64,000 nucleotides of DNA from Enchytraeus crypticus (lineage: Eukaryota; Annelida; Clitellata; Enchytraeida; Enchytraeidae). Below the pieces are notes generated by a model. It was not told the origin of the DNA. It worked only from the letters and a program-made list of their open reading frames with translations, and did not search any database. The stretch covers positions 1,729,501 to 1,793,500 of the forward strand of contig CAJHZI010000192.1 in NCBI GenBank assembly GCA_905160935.1, in the 5' to 3' direction. The number at the start of each line of letters is the position of its first letter. The first letter of the stretch is position 1. This document shows, piece by piece, positions 39,901 to 54,100 of the stretch. Both the position numbers and the translations under genes were made by a program.

Positions 39901-42059
39901 AGGCTACACATATATATACGAAACAGAGTCGATTTAACCATGAGTTAAATCGCAGGGATCGTACTTTGGAAGACAGATAGTCCCTGGAAGTGAGAAGATA
40001 TCTAGCTTAATCACCTATGACCTAGTTCTTATTTACTCAATGTTGTTTACTTTAAGCTACTCGGTTGGCCTATGCGAGAGGTAACTCTAATTGATAAATT
40101 ACTAACCCTATCCCTATTGTATTGGAATAATAACTCAACTGTTGATAACAGCTGTTTACTTGTTGAGTGACTGATTGATTCTCTCGACTAGTGTCGATAG
40201 CGATCTCGGTAGAGCACTCGGTTTCAGATCAGCATCCGTGGAATTCAAATCCCATGCTCGGCCGTTACTGATAATAGATCGTACGTGAAGAAACTGTCGA
40301 TAACACTAGTTATATCTTTATACTGTTTCTAAAATATGCAGGATGCTTTTATTTAACAATTGAACAATCCGTACATATGAATCATTTAGAAACAACTAAG
40401 GCTAAACAAACCACACTGTTCAAATATATAATATTAAGCATAGACACGGTTAAAATGCTACTATAATTAAACAGTAAACCGAAACCAACGAAACTGGCTT
40501 AGTAATGACTGACTTCCCTTTAGTTAAAGAAGTATTAGCTAAGCTTTTCAATACCCGGTCGTAGTGGATTCCCACCTCGGACTATAGCTGGGCCAACTGG
40601 ACGGAGTCTGGACTAACTAATTTCTGACTTTTACTTAACTAACTTTTCCGGGCTTTAATCCAGCTCTTTATATAGTAAGCTAATCGTATTCATAAGATTG
40701 CTCATTAACCAAATCATGTAGTGAAGTCCCATTATGACATAATAAATATCAGTAATATTTCACAAACTTGGCTATAATTCATAACTAAAGTTCGTTACAT
40801 GAACTCGGTCATAAAACAGAAATTACTTCTTAAGATTAATTGGTAAGCAAACTCGGTTGCTACAAGATTAATGAAGACTTATGTCGAACTGATTTCACAG
40901 CTCTCTTATATTAATATATCAACATATCAGTAATATTTCTTCATACTTGAGATAATAGAGTTCTGCTTCATGATAGATGATTAACTATAAATCTTTCCTT
41001 ATGATAAACGATTACATCATAAACCGGCCTAGTGATTGACAGGTTCAGCTTTGAGAATACCAGTTTTGTTACATCAGTTCTTGTAGAGAGTTATTAGTAG
41101 TAATCTGTCTTAGTCGTGACTGCCAGATGTATATATTGCCTGCCTTATATATTAATTGCCACTTCCTATGCCAGGAAACTTATAAATGACAATGGCCTTG
41201 AGTTCAAACCTGCATTTGTCCATCAAAGTCATTTGTTAGACCATACACTACATATATATACAGGGTGAGTATAAAAAAAAAATAACACCTGCAAAAAGTT
41301 TGAATATCTCAGGCTATTGTTAATATTTTACAATAAAACTTTTACCAATTACTAAAGGACTAATTTTTGATGGGGTGGCCAATTTTCATCCATTTTGGTA
41401 CATAGACAGGCCAGTTATGCAAGTTTCAGCAGAGCAACCCCCCTATTTTTACCTAAAAATGGCGTAAAGCACCTCCTGCAGTTCTGTCTTGTTTTTAGGC
41501 TTCGGCTGGTGTTTCTGATAGAGATGCAGCATGGTTCCCCAGATATGGTAATCCAGAGGATTATGATCGGGTGAGTTTGGAGGCCATTCATTCTTCTTGA
41601 TGTAATACGGGTTTCTCTCGCTGATCCTTTCCTGTGCATGACGAGATGCATCAGCCGGAGCACTATTCTGCTGAAAGATGAAACCATTTGGTAGAAGAGC
41701 ATGGCAATCATCAAACAGCTCCGGAAGCAAAGTACTGATGTAATACTGAGAGTTCAACCTTACCTTTTCGTCAATGAAGTGCAATCTGCCCTTACCGTTG
41801 TAGCAAACGCCATTTAAGGTAAAAATGGGGGATTGCTCTGCTGAAACTTGCATAACTGGACAATCTATGCACCAAAATGGATGAAAATTGGCCACCCCAC
41901 CAGAAATTAGTCCCTTATTAATTGGTAAAAGTTTAATTTACAAATATTAACAATAGCCTGAGATATTCAAACTTTTTGCAGGTGTTATCTTTTTTTTTTA
42001 CTCACCCTGTATATATATATATATAGGCTACGCATAGGCTATATATATATATATATATC

Positions 42060-42126
<67 letters not shown>

Positions 42127-45100
42127 TGCGTCTATAGATAGTAGAGAGTGTCTAAAAGTTACAGTATAGAAATTTAGAAACTTATGGACTTTGGACTTAT
42201 GGAATATTTGATGTTCCATTAGGTACTGAGATATTTAGACCTACTTTGCTCAAAATTTTAGAAAACGAAAACTTTATGGAGGTTCTCGTTAGTTATATGA
42301 CATGGCAAATGTGGAGGAAATACAACAGAAATAATAACTCGGTAACAAGATTTTAAAGAGTTAAAATCTTATTTTAATTCTTTAAAATTAAAAAGTTAAC
42401 TTACGTATTAAATTAAGGATTTAATACATAAGCAAAAATAGTAGGATAAATATTTCCTGTAGAATTCATATTCCTGTTTAGAGAACTCTAACTTCAATGT
42501 ATAAACTTTTTGCCACTCAAAGACGGAAATATATTAAAGCGTAAGAAGAATCTAATAACACATATGATGTATTGAACAAGGTTCGTGTGGTCATACTATC
42601 ATGCACAGGTTATATAAGAGCATCATAGCCACAAATAGTCTGCAGTAGTGAAGTATCCAGACAAAACCACGTAATAACAGTACAAATCCAAGAAAATATT
42701 ACATACCATTAGAAAATTAATTAATCTAAATTTCTTGAAATTCATTTTAGTATCCATGCAGTCTCTAATTCAATTCTATTTGCTATACCGAGAGTGAGAC
42801 AACTGAGAATATAGCGTCAGATAAGATGCATAAGAACGTATTATGCAACTATAACCATTACAGCAAATGAAGGAACATTGGCCTGAATCAACATCGTTGT
42901 GAGTCAGACCAGTTCACTGGACTAGTCTGAGCGATCATCCCGTCACATTGTATGTGGCTGTTGAAAAACAAGGCTACTTATTTCTTGCTGAACAAACAGT
43001 TAAGAGGATGCGATATAGAGCTGAAGATTGATTGATTGATTGATAGAACTTACTGGGTGTACTGAATCCGTTTTTCTCGCCTATCACGTGTGTGATGCAG
43101 CCATTGATTGTATTCTTCAGCTCCTACAGCACAACACAACTCATAACACATCACATACCTTACAGCACAACACATAACTTACAACACAACACATAATTTA
43201 TAACACATCACATAACTCACAACACATCACATAACTTACAACATATCACATAACTTACAACACATCACACAACTTACAACACATCACATAAGTTATACCA
43301 CATCACATAACTCACAACACATCACATAACTTACAACACATCGCATAACGTACAACACATCACATACCTTATAACACATTATACATCTTACAACACAACA
43401 CATAACTTACAACACAGCACATAACTTGCAACACATCATAATCATATAACTTACAACACAGCAATAACTTCCAACACATCACAACTTTCAACACAGCACA
43501 TAACGTACAACACATTATAGAACTTACAACACAGCACAAAACTTACAACACATCACATAACTTACAACACATCACAAAACTTACAACACATCATATAACT
43601 TACAACACAGCACATAACTTACAACACATCACATAACTTACAACACAACACATAACCTACAACATATCACATATCTTGCAACACATCACATAACTTACAA
43701 CACAGCACATACCTTACAACACATCATACATCTTACAACACATCACATAACTTACAACACATCACATAACTTACAACACAGCACATACCTTACAACACAT
43801 CATACATCTTACAACACATCACATAACTTACAACACATCACATAACTTACAACACATCACATAAACTTATAACACATCATATATCTTACAACACAACACA
43901 TAACTTACAACACAGCACATAACTTACAGCGCAACACATAAATTCATAGAGCTTTAAAAAAGTACGCACAGTAATAATAACGACAAAAGAATCGGTTTAG
44001 ATATTGCACCGTCTTCATCGTCTTCCCTTGAATTTCCGTTTAACTAGGGTCGGGACTTTTAAATTAAAATGTTGTAGGAATTTCTGGAGCCTAGGCGCCC
44101 AAATTTCCTTTCTGACGTTAGTTTAGATTTCTAAGATTCTGTCGCCTTTATGACATGTGCAGTCCACGGTTGGTCTATTCTTCAGAAACTCGGATACAAC
44201 ACGGGTAAGCACAGAGACTAGGCATGAATTATTAAGTAATTAATTAGAAATAGTAACACAGGATCAATCATAAACTTACAGCGAACTCTTGGTCAGTGAG
44301 AGTGGTGAGCACACGAGGCTCACACGCCACGATCAGAAAGTCCATTCCTTGAGCAGCCCACCTACAAATAAGATAAACAAATCCTAGTCCAACTACAAAT
44401 CATATAAACATATTCTAGCCCACCTACAAATAAGATAAACAAATCCTAGTCCAACTACAAATCATATAAACATATTCTAGCCCACCTACAAATAAGATAA
44501 ATCCTAGTCCAACTACAAATCATATAAACATATTCTAGCCCACCTACAAATCATATATAAACAAATCCTAGCCCACATACAAATCATAAAATCCTATTCT
44601 AGCCCAACTACAAATCATAAAAACCTATTCTAGCCCAACTACACATCATAAAAACCTATTCTAGCCCAACTACAAATCATAAAAACCTATCCTAGCCCAA
44701 CTACAAATCATATAAACAAATCCTAGCCCACATACAAATCATAAAAACCTATTCTAGCCCAACTACAAATCATAAAAACCTATCCTATCCCAACTACAAA
44801 TCATATAAACCTATTCTAGCCCACCTACAAATCATATGCACCTGTTCTAGCCCACTTATAAATAATGTCAACCTATCCAAGAAATATCTCAGCTTCTGCA
44901 AACTAAGCAATATTTAAATTAATTTTCTACGGCATAAATTCGAAGCTATTACATGGCAACAGCTTAAAAAAGAAGACTTTTACTGGTATCAAATTAAGAT
45001 GGAATGCTGTAAACATCTCAGAAACTAGAAATGCTTTCTGTTGCATTAAATAGATCAAAATTTGTTAAAACATCTAAATAAGGAGTTAAATAATTACATA

Positions 45101-48100
45101 AGGCATCAAATCTTCCTTCCTTAAGGTCCATGTTTCACATCCACGTAATAGCGTGGTCCATATCAAGGAATCACTATCTCTATCTTAGTGTCCTGTACGA
45201 AAACGATTCCAATGGCACCAACTTCCAGCCACTAACTAGATGGCACTGCTTCTGATCGCTTAGATTTCTCACTGAGGTTCGCACGTCATTGATATCACTT
45301 AGGTCTCACAGCATGACGAAACTGACGTTAAACTTGAATAAATAATTCAGCTTAAAGCCTTACCTTGGTCTTATACCCCTGCCACGTTCACATTTCTCAG
45401 ACACAAATTTCATCCACTGATTAGCGAAGTGAACTAGAGCCGTCGACAGCTGGTTGCGTAGCTCACCAGAGACTAGCCTTGTGACACCCTTGTGATACTG
45501 TACACGTTTAGTTATCATTCTAAATGCCATACTACTTTATGACTTGACTTCTATTAGTTATCATTCTAAATGCCATATTTATGACTAGACTGGTAGTTTG
45601 ATAAATATCAAACTACCAGCCTCGTCACGCCGTTGTGATACTGCGCACGTTTAGTTATCATTTGAAATGCCATACTTATGACTAGACTGGTAGTTTGATA
45701 AATATCAAACTACCAACCTCGTCACGCCGTTGTGATACTGCGCACGTTTAGTTAATATTCTAAATGCGTACTACTCATGACTTCTCACTCGACTGGTAGT
45801 TCTATAGATGCCATATCATTTAAAGGATGTACTAATTATGACAAGTAAGTATAAATAATTATACTGAACTTACTAATTCTAATTATAACTAATCATTTAA
45901 CTGCTCATTTGGTGAAGTAAGTGTCATACAACCAAGCCTGGAAGACATATTTTTTCAGGTAATAAAATCAATTCTCTTCGATACATTTCCACTAACCATC
46001 TTTGGTTAATAAATTAGTAGTGCTGTATGCTACAGGGACGTCGCTAAAATCATCCTTGGTTAAAGAAACAGAAGTTAAATCTTTAATATAATTATTAATA
46101 AGATGGAAAACTCAGCAGCAATGCTTTCTTTCTGGATAGACGACAACAAAAAATAACTTAAGCACCTAATTTATGCCCACTATTTAAACCTTAATGTTAA
46201 AAATGCTGAATATTACCGCAAATGATATTTGAATTAAAATTACTTACAAGCAATATTTATTTTTCACAGAGAATGGTAAACTTTTAGATAGCACCTTACA
46301 ATAGTTTAAAACAAACTGTAGGACAATATTATCATCCCACAATATTATACAAATGTAAACCTTTGGAATTTATTAACTGTATGCGTATGTAGAGCACTAC
46401 TGTTTATAACACACTATAAGATGCTCTTCTAGGACTTCTAATGTCACCCGCATCAGTTAAAAGGCTTCATTCTAATTCCGTTCAATGAGAATTGTCCGTT
46501 CAATGCTACTGTCGCATTTAACATAGAGCGGCGCTTTATAAATATACTTATTATTATTACTACTATTATTTAAATTTATTTCATTATTTTTATTTTTTAA
46601 ATGCCCCGGGAAGCATAGGGCCCTGGGCTAAAAAATAAGATAAAAGAGACTTTATTTAATTTAAAGTAAAAAAATGAAACGATTAAAATAATTCATCTAC
46701 ACTCTGGGAAGCCACATTAGATAAGTTCCCAATGACATTGCACATAATATAAAACTGATTTCGGCAGAGGACTGTGCTACACAACCTCAAATCCAAAGTT
46801 ATAGCACTGGTGCAGAGTCTCCTTGTGAAGCTTCTGTATGCTGACCTTGTCAGCCTCGTCAAGGTCAGCCAGGTCATCAGGCACCAGTCTTCTGTCCACC
46901 TCAGCGATAGCAGTGGCAACTTTCTCTCTCAGATCAAACACGGCACTCTGTAGAGATAGGCAAGAGGTATATTGTCTACAGCACTATACACACACCAACG
47001 ATTTATATTCCCTATTTTCTATCATTTATATTCCTTTATATTCTCTTTAGAGTACTTATCTTTGGATTGGTATTTTGGATATTGAGTGTATATATTATAT
47101 TTCATATTATATATTATGTATCATATTATATTGTATTATAATTATATTCCATTATATTCTCCTTAGATTACTTATCTTTGGATAGGTATTTTGGATATTG
47201 AGTGAGCACTTTTTTGTTTTTTGATTCAGCAGATTGGCTTTGGTTACATTGTGTTCGATGTTGTCATTGACGATAGTATCATTCCAATCGTTATCGTTGC
47301 ATTTTCAATATAGAGAAGAAAATAATAAAGTTAACAAAGCTAAAACCAAGTTTAACGTCAGTTTTCTGATTGCTATCCAGTCAGTAACGGGATAGCACTG
47401 GATTTCTTAACCCTGCATCCACAGATCATCTAACAACTTGCCAACAATCCTCTAGCTCAGCCCGTTATTATATAGTAACCTAAATACATATTATAAATTC
47501 AACACAGCAGACTATTAGTTTAGTCATAATTAATATGATTAAATCTGTGACATTAGTGCCTTCTATAATACTTAACACAATAAATATACTCACGTCAAAT
47601 TTTTTATAATTTTTTTCTAATAAATTTCATTAAATTCATCAGTAATTTCGAAATAATTCACACTTAAAAAAAGTCAATGTGCTAAAGCTAAATTAGCTGC
47701 ATCACACAATATGATGATTGATGATGATGATGATGATGACTGTTTCGATTATTTAATTATTTGATTCTGCATGATTGTTTTAAAAAGTACATTTTTAAGA
47801 TAGACAGAGAAACGAGAGAATATAGGAATTCATGCCTTGAGTTCAGCAAGAGACTCGGAGATAGCTTGATGCCAGGAGATCTGCTCACTCTTCGGCATCA
47901 CAGAGTCTTTCATAGTGACCTGGAAGTTACGTCTGACCTCCATCAGTTGATTTGAGTGGCTTACCACTAACAGTAGTCCGTTAACCTGTCACAAACATTC
48001 CTTGACTTTAGAATGTCTTAATAGCGTAGGGGTAACGTCATGAAGTTTTAAATGACAGATCCTGAGGTGAATTGAACCTTCGTGGGTTCGAATCCCAGCC

Positions 48101-51100
48101 GCGCTTATCTGGGAGTAAAATCTCGGACATTAACTGGACTGGTTAAACGGAAAATAGTCTAAATTCGCTCAACGGTTTAAACATGTGGTATTAAAAAGTG
48201 ATAGATATCAACATAGTTGATCGTTTCACTATAATGCGTGTTTACTTTTACTTTTTTTGACATGTGTCACTGCAAATGTAATTATACACTCTATCATCAT
48301 CACCATCATCATCACGACCACCACCATCATCATTATCATCAGCATCATCATCATTATGGCCTACCTATAAATAATCGTTCTCAGTAAATTTTCAGTAAGC
48401 ACACCCAAAATTACAAGATTAATTTCAATGGTCTTAATAAAAGGCACAGTTTATATTTTAAGAAATAGGGGATTGATTAATGATATGGTGTGGGACAGGG
48501 AGGACTCGAGAAAGTCTATTCGTATCCCGACCCTGGTTAAAATGGGATTTAAAGGAAGATGATGATGAATAAAAGGCATAGTTTATCGGCATAATCAACT
48601 TTAGAAAGAATACCTGCGATAGACTTGGACAAACCATTCAACTACATATCTGCTGTCCGAAATCATATCCAAGACATTGACTCAACTATTACATATCAAC
48701 ATAACATCAGGAATCAAGCAAAGCATCGTCAACAAACCACAAAATATATATCGTTAAAATATCGTTATATATCGTTCTTTATGTGCGTGGTTCAAATCCA
48801 GGGCTCGTCCGTCACTGACATCGCTTTCGAGTGAGGAAACTGACGTTAACCTTAGCTTTTTTTTAAAAACAGAAATGTACTGACCTCAATGTGAATGAGA
48901 GTTATGGTAGTCTCAGCAGTTAGCTTCACTTTCACTACAGGCCCTTCCCACTTCAAATCACCCTCCTCCCCCTCACTCCACCCGTCCAGCTTAATCAGCA
49001 GCAGGTACTCGTTGTTTGACAAATGGGAGGAGTCATCGGTGAATCTATCTAAGCCACGCCCACACGTCAGATTGAGCAACTGAAGAATTTGCTCTTCGTT
49101 GTCTCGAATAGACTGCGGTATGAATATCAGATAGTCCGTATCCTGTGGTGTGATTACCTGTCAATCAATCAATACATCAAATACACAATCATTAAATCAC
49201 TATTAAATCACAGTATTGAATTATATATCGAATAATTCTATAAACTTTGGTTAGGACCATGCTATTGTATGGATGTGAAACATGGACCTTAAGGAAGGAT
49301 GATATTAGGAAACTGAAGGCATTGGAAATGTGGATTTGGAGAAGAATGGAGAGTATTAGCTGGACTCAAAAGGTTACAAATGAGGAAGTTCTGGAGAGGG
49401 TTGGCACAGATAGACAGTTGATAAATGTATTAAGAAATAGGAAGAAAAGTTGGATAGGACATATTCTAAGGGGGGAAGGTCTATTAAAAGAGGTTATAGA
49501 ATGTAGAAAGGAAGGAAAAAGAGGCAGGGCAGGCCGAGATTAGGTATGTTAGATGATTTAAAGACCCACCCATATGTGGAAATGAAGAGGAAGGCAGAAG
49601 ACAGAGAAGAGTGGAGGCGTTATACATGTATATCATGGACCTGCCAGTAGGCAGTGCACTATGAGAGAGAGATAATTTAATAAATAATTCCATCTCTAAA
49701 AGAATTATTTAATACGTCAAATCAATCAATCAATAAATCAATGCATTCAAATATTCTCTCTCTCTCTCTCTCTCTCTCTTAGTGCAATGACTATAGGCAG
49801 GTCCATGGCATATAACTCCTACACAAATTTCTATCCTCTGCCTTTCTCTTTATGTCAACATATGAATTAGATATCAAATCATCCAGTATCCCACGTATCG
49901 GTCTTCCTCTAACCTCGGTCTCCTCTATTCATATATTAAATCACAATAAAAAGCAGTGCGTCGTCCATGCAACACTCACCCTAACGTGTCCGGTGTCGCT
50001 CAGCAGTCTCAGAAGCTCATCGGCTTGTATTGCAATACTGAACTCTGCGGCAACCTCCAGATCCTACAAAACAAATACGTAGTGCAAGATCTATCGTAAT
50101 TTTACAATAATAATAATAGAGATAAGTTAATAATAGATAATAATAGAGATAATTTAATAATTATATAATAGATAATTTCAATATAGATATGTTCAAATAT
50201 AATAAACTAGTTAATAAAATTCTTCGACACTTAACGACTTGCCTTCTGCAACTTTTTCCTTCATTTGCGTATGCTCTCTACTTATTTTGTCTCGTAATTT
50301 GAAACATGTACACAGTAAAGCATTATACTTGTCTTGCTTACAGTATCAACTATATTACTTAATGATATACAGATGCTGCAACACAGAATAAACTCTACAC
50401 TTTTCCGTAATTAATAAACTAACATCAAATATTCTCTATGAAGTTCTACACAAAAATTTAAGTAGAATAATAACAATTTTAACAGTCCCAATTTCAATTT
50501 TTTAAAATATTTTAATGATAATAGCTTTAAATATAATAAACAAATAAACAATTCTCTTATGAAATTATATTACACTACTACTAATTCAAACGACTAACTT
50601 TGCGAAGCATCTTAGCAAAGCCGAGCGCCTTGGTAGACCTCTCTCTGGCCTCACGAAACGTTTCCTTGAAATGTCGACAGGTCTCAGTTATAGCTCTCCT
50701 GCATCAGAATCATTAACACAATTAATATACAAAAAAAAAACAGTACAAAAAATAACTTTATAACATGCTAAAGATTTTAAGTAATATTGAGAAAATTAAA
50801 TTTTCATGTCTTTTAAGCTTCACATTGACAAAGAGACTGGATTAAAACTAACACAATAAATAAAACTCCATTAAAATATAATTTGAGACATTGTTGAGGT
50901 TTAGAGAGTCAATAATCTTTTAAAGCATAAAATATTAAATATTAGTATTCTTTGCTTATTAAAAATTAATCAATTGAAACCTAAACTAAACTTAAAATTA
51001 CATTAATATAATAGTAAAAATTCCTAATCTACCTAACCTTCCATCAGAGTACATTATTATAACAATTAAAAATTCCTAATCTGTCAAACCTTCGATCAGA

Positions 51101-54100
51101 TTACGTAAATGTGATAGCTAAATAGTTAGTTTCGTTTAGGACCTTACTTCTCCTTAGCACATTTATTTTGCTGATTCATCATCATCATCATCATCATCAG
51201 TTCCTTGAGTTCTGTACAGAAATAGGGCGGCAACATTCCTCCATTCGTTTCTATCATCAGCAATCTTCACAACGTCTTCCCATGAAATGCTTAATGCTCT
51301 CAAATCCTTATTTATCGTATTTAGCCAAGTACTTATAGGTCTTACTCGTTTTATTTTTCCTCGAGTTGGTTTCCAGTTAACTGCTGTCTTTGCGTATCTA
51401 TCCTCAGACATTCTTAGTAAATGACCTAAAATTTTGTAGATTGGTCTGGGTGAGTTGATCTGTAGTGCTGTGTGCTGTTGGGGACGTCCCTGACATCATC
51501 CCTGGATGAGGAAACGGACGTTAAACCTTTATTATTATTATTATTATTAAAATCTGGCGTACCTTCGATCAGATGACTTGTTGGCCCTGAGCTGACCCAG
51601 AGAGTCTGCAGACAGACTCCTCACGTGTCTCTCAGGAGAGACCTCCTCGGCACTCTCCACTGTCGTAGTGTCGTGCAGCTGATGTATGCAGTCATCCATC
51701 CCCGTCTCCAGGAAATCTGATATAGACTTCACCAAGCTGCTAGCCATCAAACTGTAATGCCAATCAATCAATCAGTCAATAGATCAATCAATCAATAGAT
51801 AAATGAATAAAAAATATTAATAATGGAAAGATAATAATCAATCAATAGATCAAACAATCAGTCAGTCAGTCAATCAAACGTACAATCATATAATTTATCA
51901 ATCAATAAGAGCAGCTGTTCTACAAATACAGTCCAATATAGAATTTGCTTAGTTATATGTCATCAAACTGTAAATCATTCAATTAATCAATCCATCATTC
52001 AACAAATAATTGTAAGTGTAACTGTTACTTATAAATACAAAGCAATACAGAATTTACTATGTTACTGGCCATCAAAACTGTAAATTGATTAATCAATCAA
52101 TCAAACAATAAGTATAGCTTCAGTAAAGAAGTATTCGTCCTGGCTACAGAAAATCTACTAATAGACACAAAATAACAAATAGAGATTTCAACATGCAAAT
52201 GGATATCAAACTGTATAAATAATTAATCTATCAATCACTAAGTGAAATGCAGAATCTATCAGTTAGAAACTCAATCAAACTATAAATTCTATCCAGATAC
52301 TGGCCATTAAACTAGACTAACAAACAGTGCAGCAGTTATAGTCACAGTACAGTAGATGACTTGTCTAGGCCATAAAAAAATCAAATAGAGCACCAGCTCA
52401 GCTAGCTCATAATGAGTACACTTTAGATCATCTAAAAACATGTAGTCAGTGAAAAAACAAAATCACTTAATTACAAAATTTCCAAAACTTTTAACTTAAG
52501 AAAAGGCTCAAATTAAGAAAAGGATTCTAGTTTCATAAATATTATCTTCCCCAGCATCTGCATTAACTTAGATTTTTCACACGTGCAGCTTAATTTGAGT
52601 ATTATTATATTTTTCAGAACTAACATAGTAAAAATAAAAATATTAGTCAACTGAATAATTACCAAATAATTTAACAAGCACACAAACTAAACAAGCATGC
52701 AAACTAAACAAGCACACAAATTAAACAAGCACACAAATTAAACAAGCACACAAACTAAACAAACGCACAAACTAAACATGCACACAAACTAAACAAGCAC
52801 ACAAGCTACACAAGCACACAAATTTTCAACAAACACATTAAGCAACAAAAGCTTATAAAGCTGACCAGAATCTATTCCCTGCATTTGCTTCACCACCCTG
52901 GATGTGTGGACAAACTTTCTTGGTGAAATTCCACTCAGCTTCTAGAAAGTTCTTCAACCTCTTTGACAGTTCTGGCAGCTGTTGAAGATGAGACATGTAG
53001 GACTGAATGTAATCGAAATAGACCTGCACAGTGTTGACAAAAAAACATGAGGAAACTGAATTTAGCCTGTCGTTATAATTATTAGAGAAATCCCATGGAA
53101 AAACTGATTATTACAGAAGAACAGTAAGTATATTAACATTTTAAGCAAATAATCTATGTACTCATTTAAATGAATAGAAAAGTCCCAAATAGGGGATGTA
53201 TGATACGATGTAGGACAGAGGCGATTACACACAGTTTATTCGTATCTCGACCCTAGTTAAACTGGGATTCAAGGGAAGATGATGATGATGATGAAGATGA
53301 ATCTAAGTACTTGTTGGCTTGGATCGGATAAGTCAGTGCTCAATGTTGGCCCAGACGACAGCAGCACTTTAATTATTGATGTTGTTAGTACTAAATAACG
53401 TCCCTGACATCATCCCTGGATGAGGAAATGGACCTTAAACTATTATTATTATTATAAATAAACCTCTAGAGTTTTCTTCATGTCAGACTCGTAATGTTCC
53501 ATGTCCAGCTCAGGACTCTCGTGCTCGGCACTGGATGTGATATCAGAGACCATGTGCTGAAAGTAGAGCTTCTGAAGCACTGCGGTGTACAGAGACTCCT
53601 TGCACTCGCTTATCAGCTGCTCAACATAGCGACAACACAGAACGCATTGTAAATGAATAGACAGAAGTAAAGAGGCCAAGTTTTGATTAAGAAGGATATG
53701 AATAATACAGGATTGACTGATAATATTGCAAGAGACAGAGAGGACTGGAGAAAGTCACTTCGTATCCAGACCCCCCGTTAAACTGGGATTTAAGGGAAGA
53801 TGATGATGATGATGATGACGATGATGATGAGCACAGTGAAGAAGAAATGCTCAAAATAAATACTTCATATAACATAGACGAAAAATAAGCATGTACATGA
53901 GATGAAAGAATAATATACACAAATAGTGAACATTAGAAATGATTATATAAACAAATGCAATGAATTCTTAAATCTAAAGATACTTAGAAAAAATTACTCA
54001 TAACACAAGCAAAATAACTAGCAATTGCTACAGAGTATTTGTTACATAAATAAACAACTAATTTTTTTATATGACTAAATGACTAATATTTACAGAAATA

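Noticed and set aside
41415..41714. 99-codon basic protein on the minus strand
   Set aside because: Shadow of the mariner-like transposase fragment in another frame.
43126..43945. CRISPR-like array of short repeats
   Set aside because: Repeats are contiguous with no unique spacers, in an animal intron.
46683..47050. Minus 78-codon and plus 70-codon frames around 46.8 kb
   Set aside because: Out-of-frame and antisense shadows of MAP3K4 exon 12, whose true frame gives [10 protein letters not shown].
52673..52825. Junction-derived origin for the exon 6 minisatellite
   Set aside because: The 17-bp unit does not match the exon 6 donor, unlike the other arrays.
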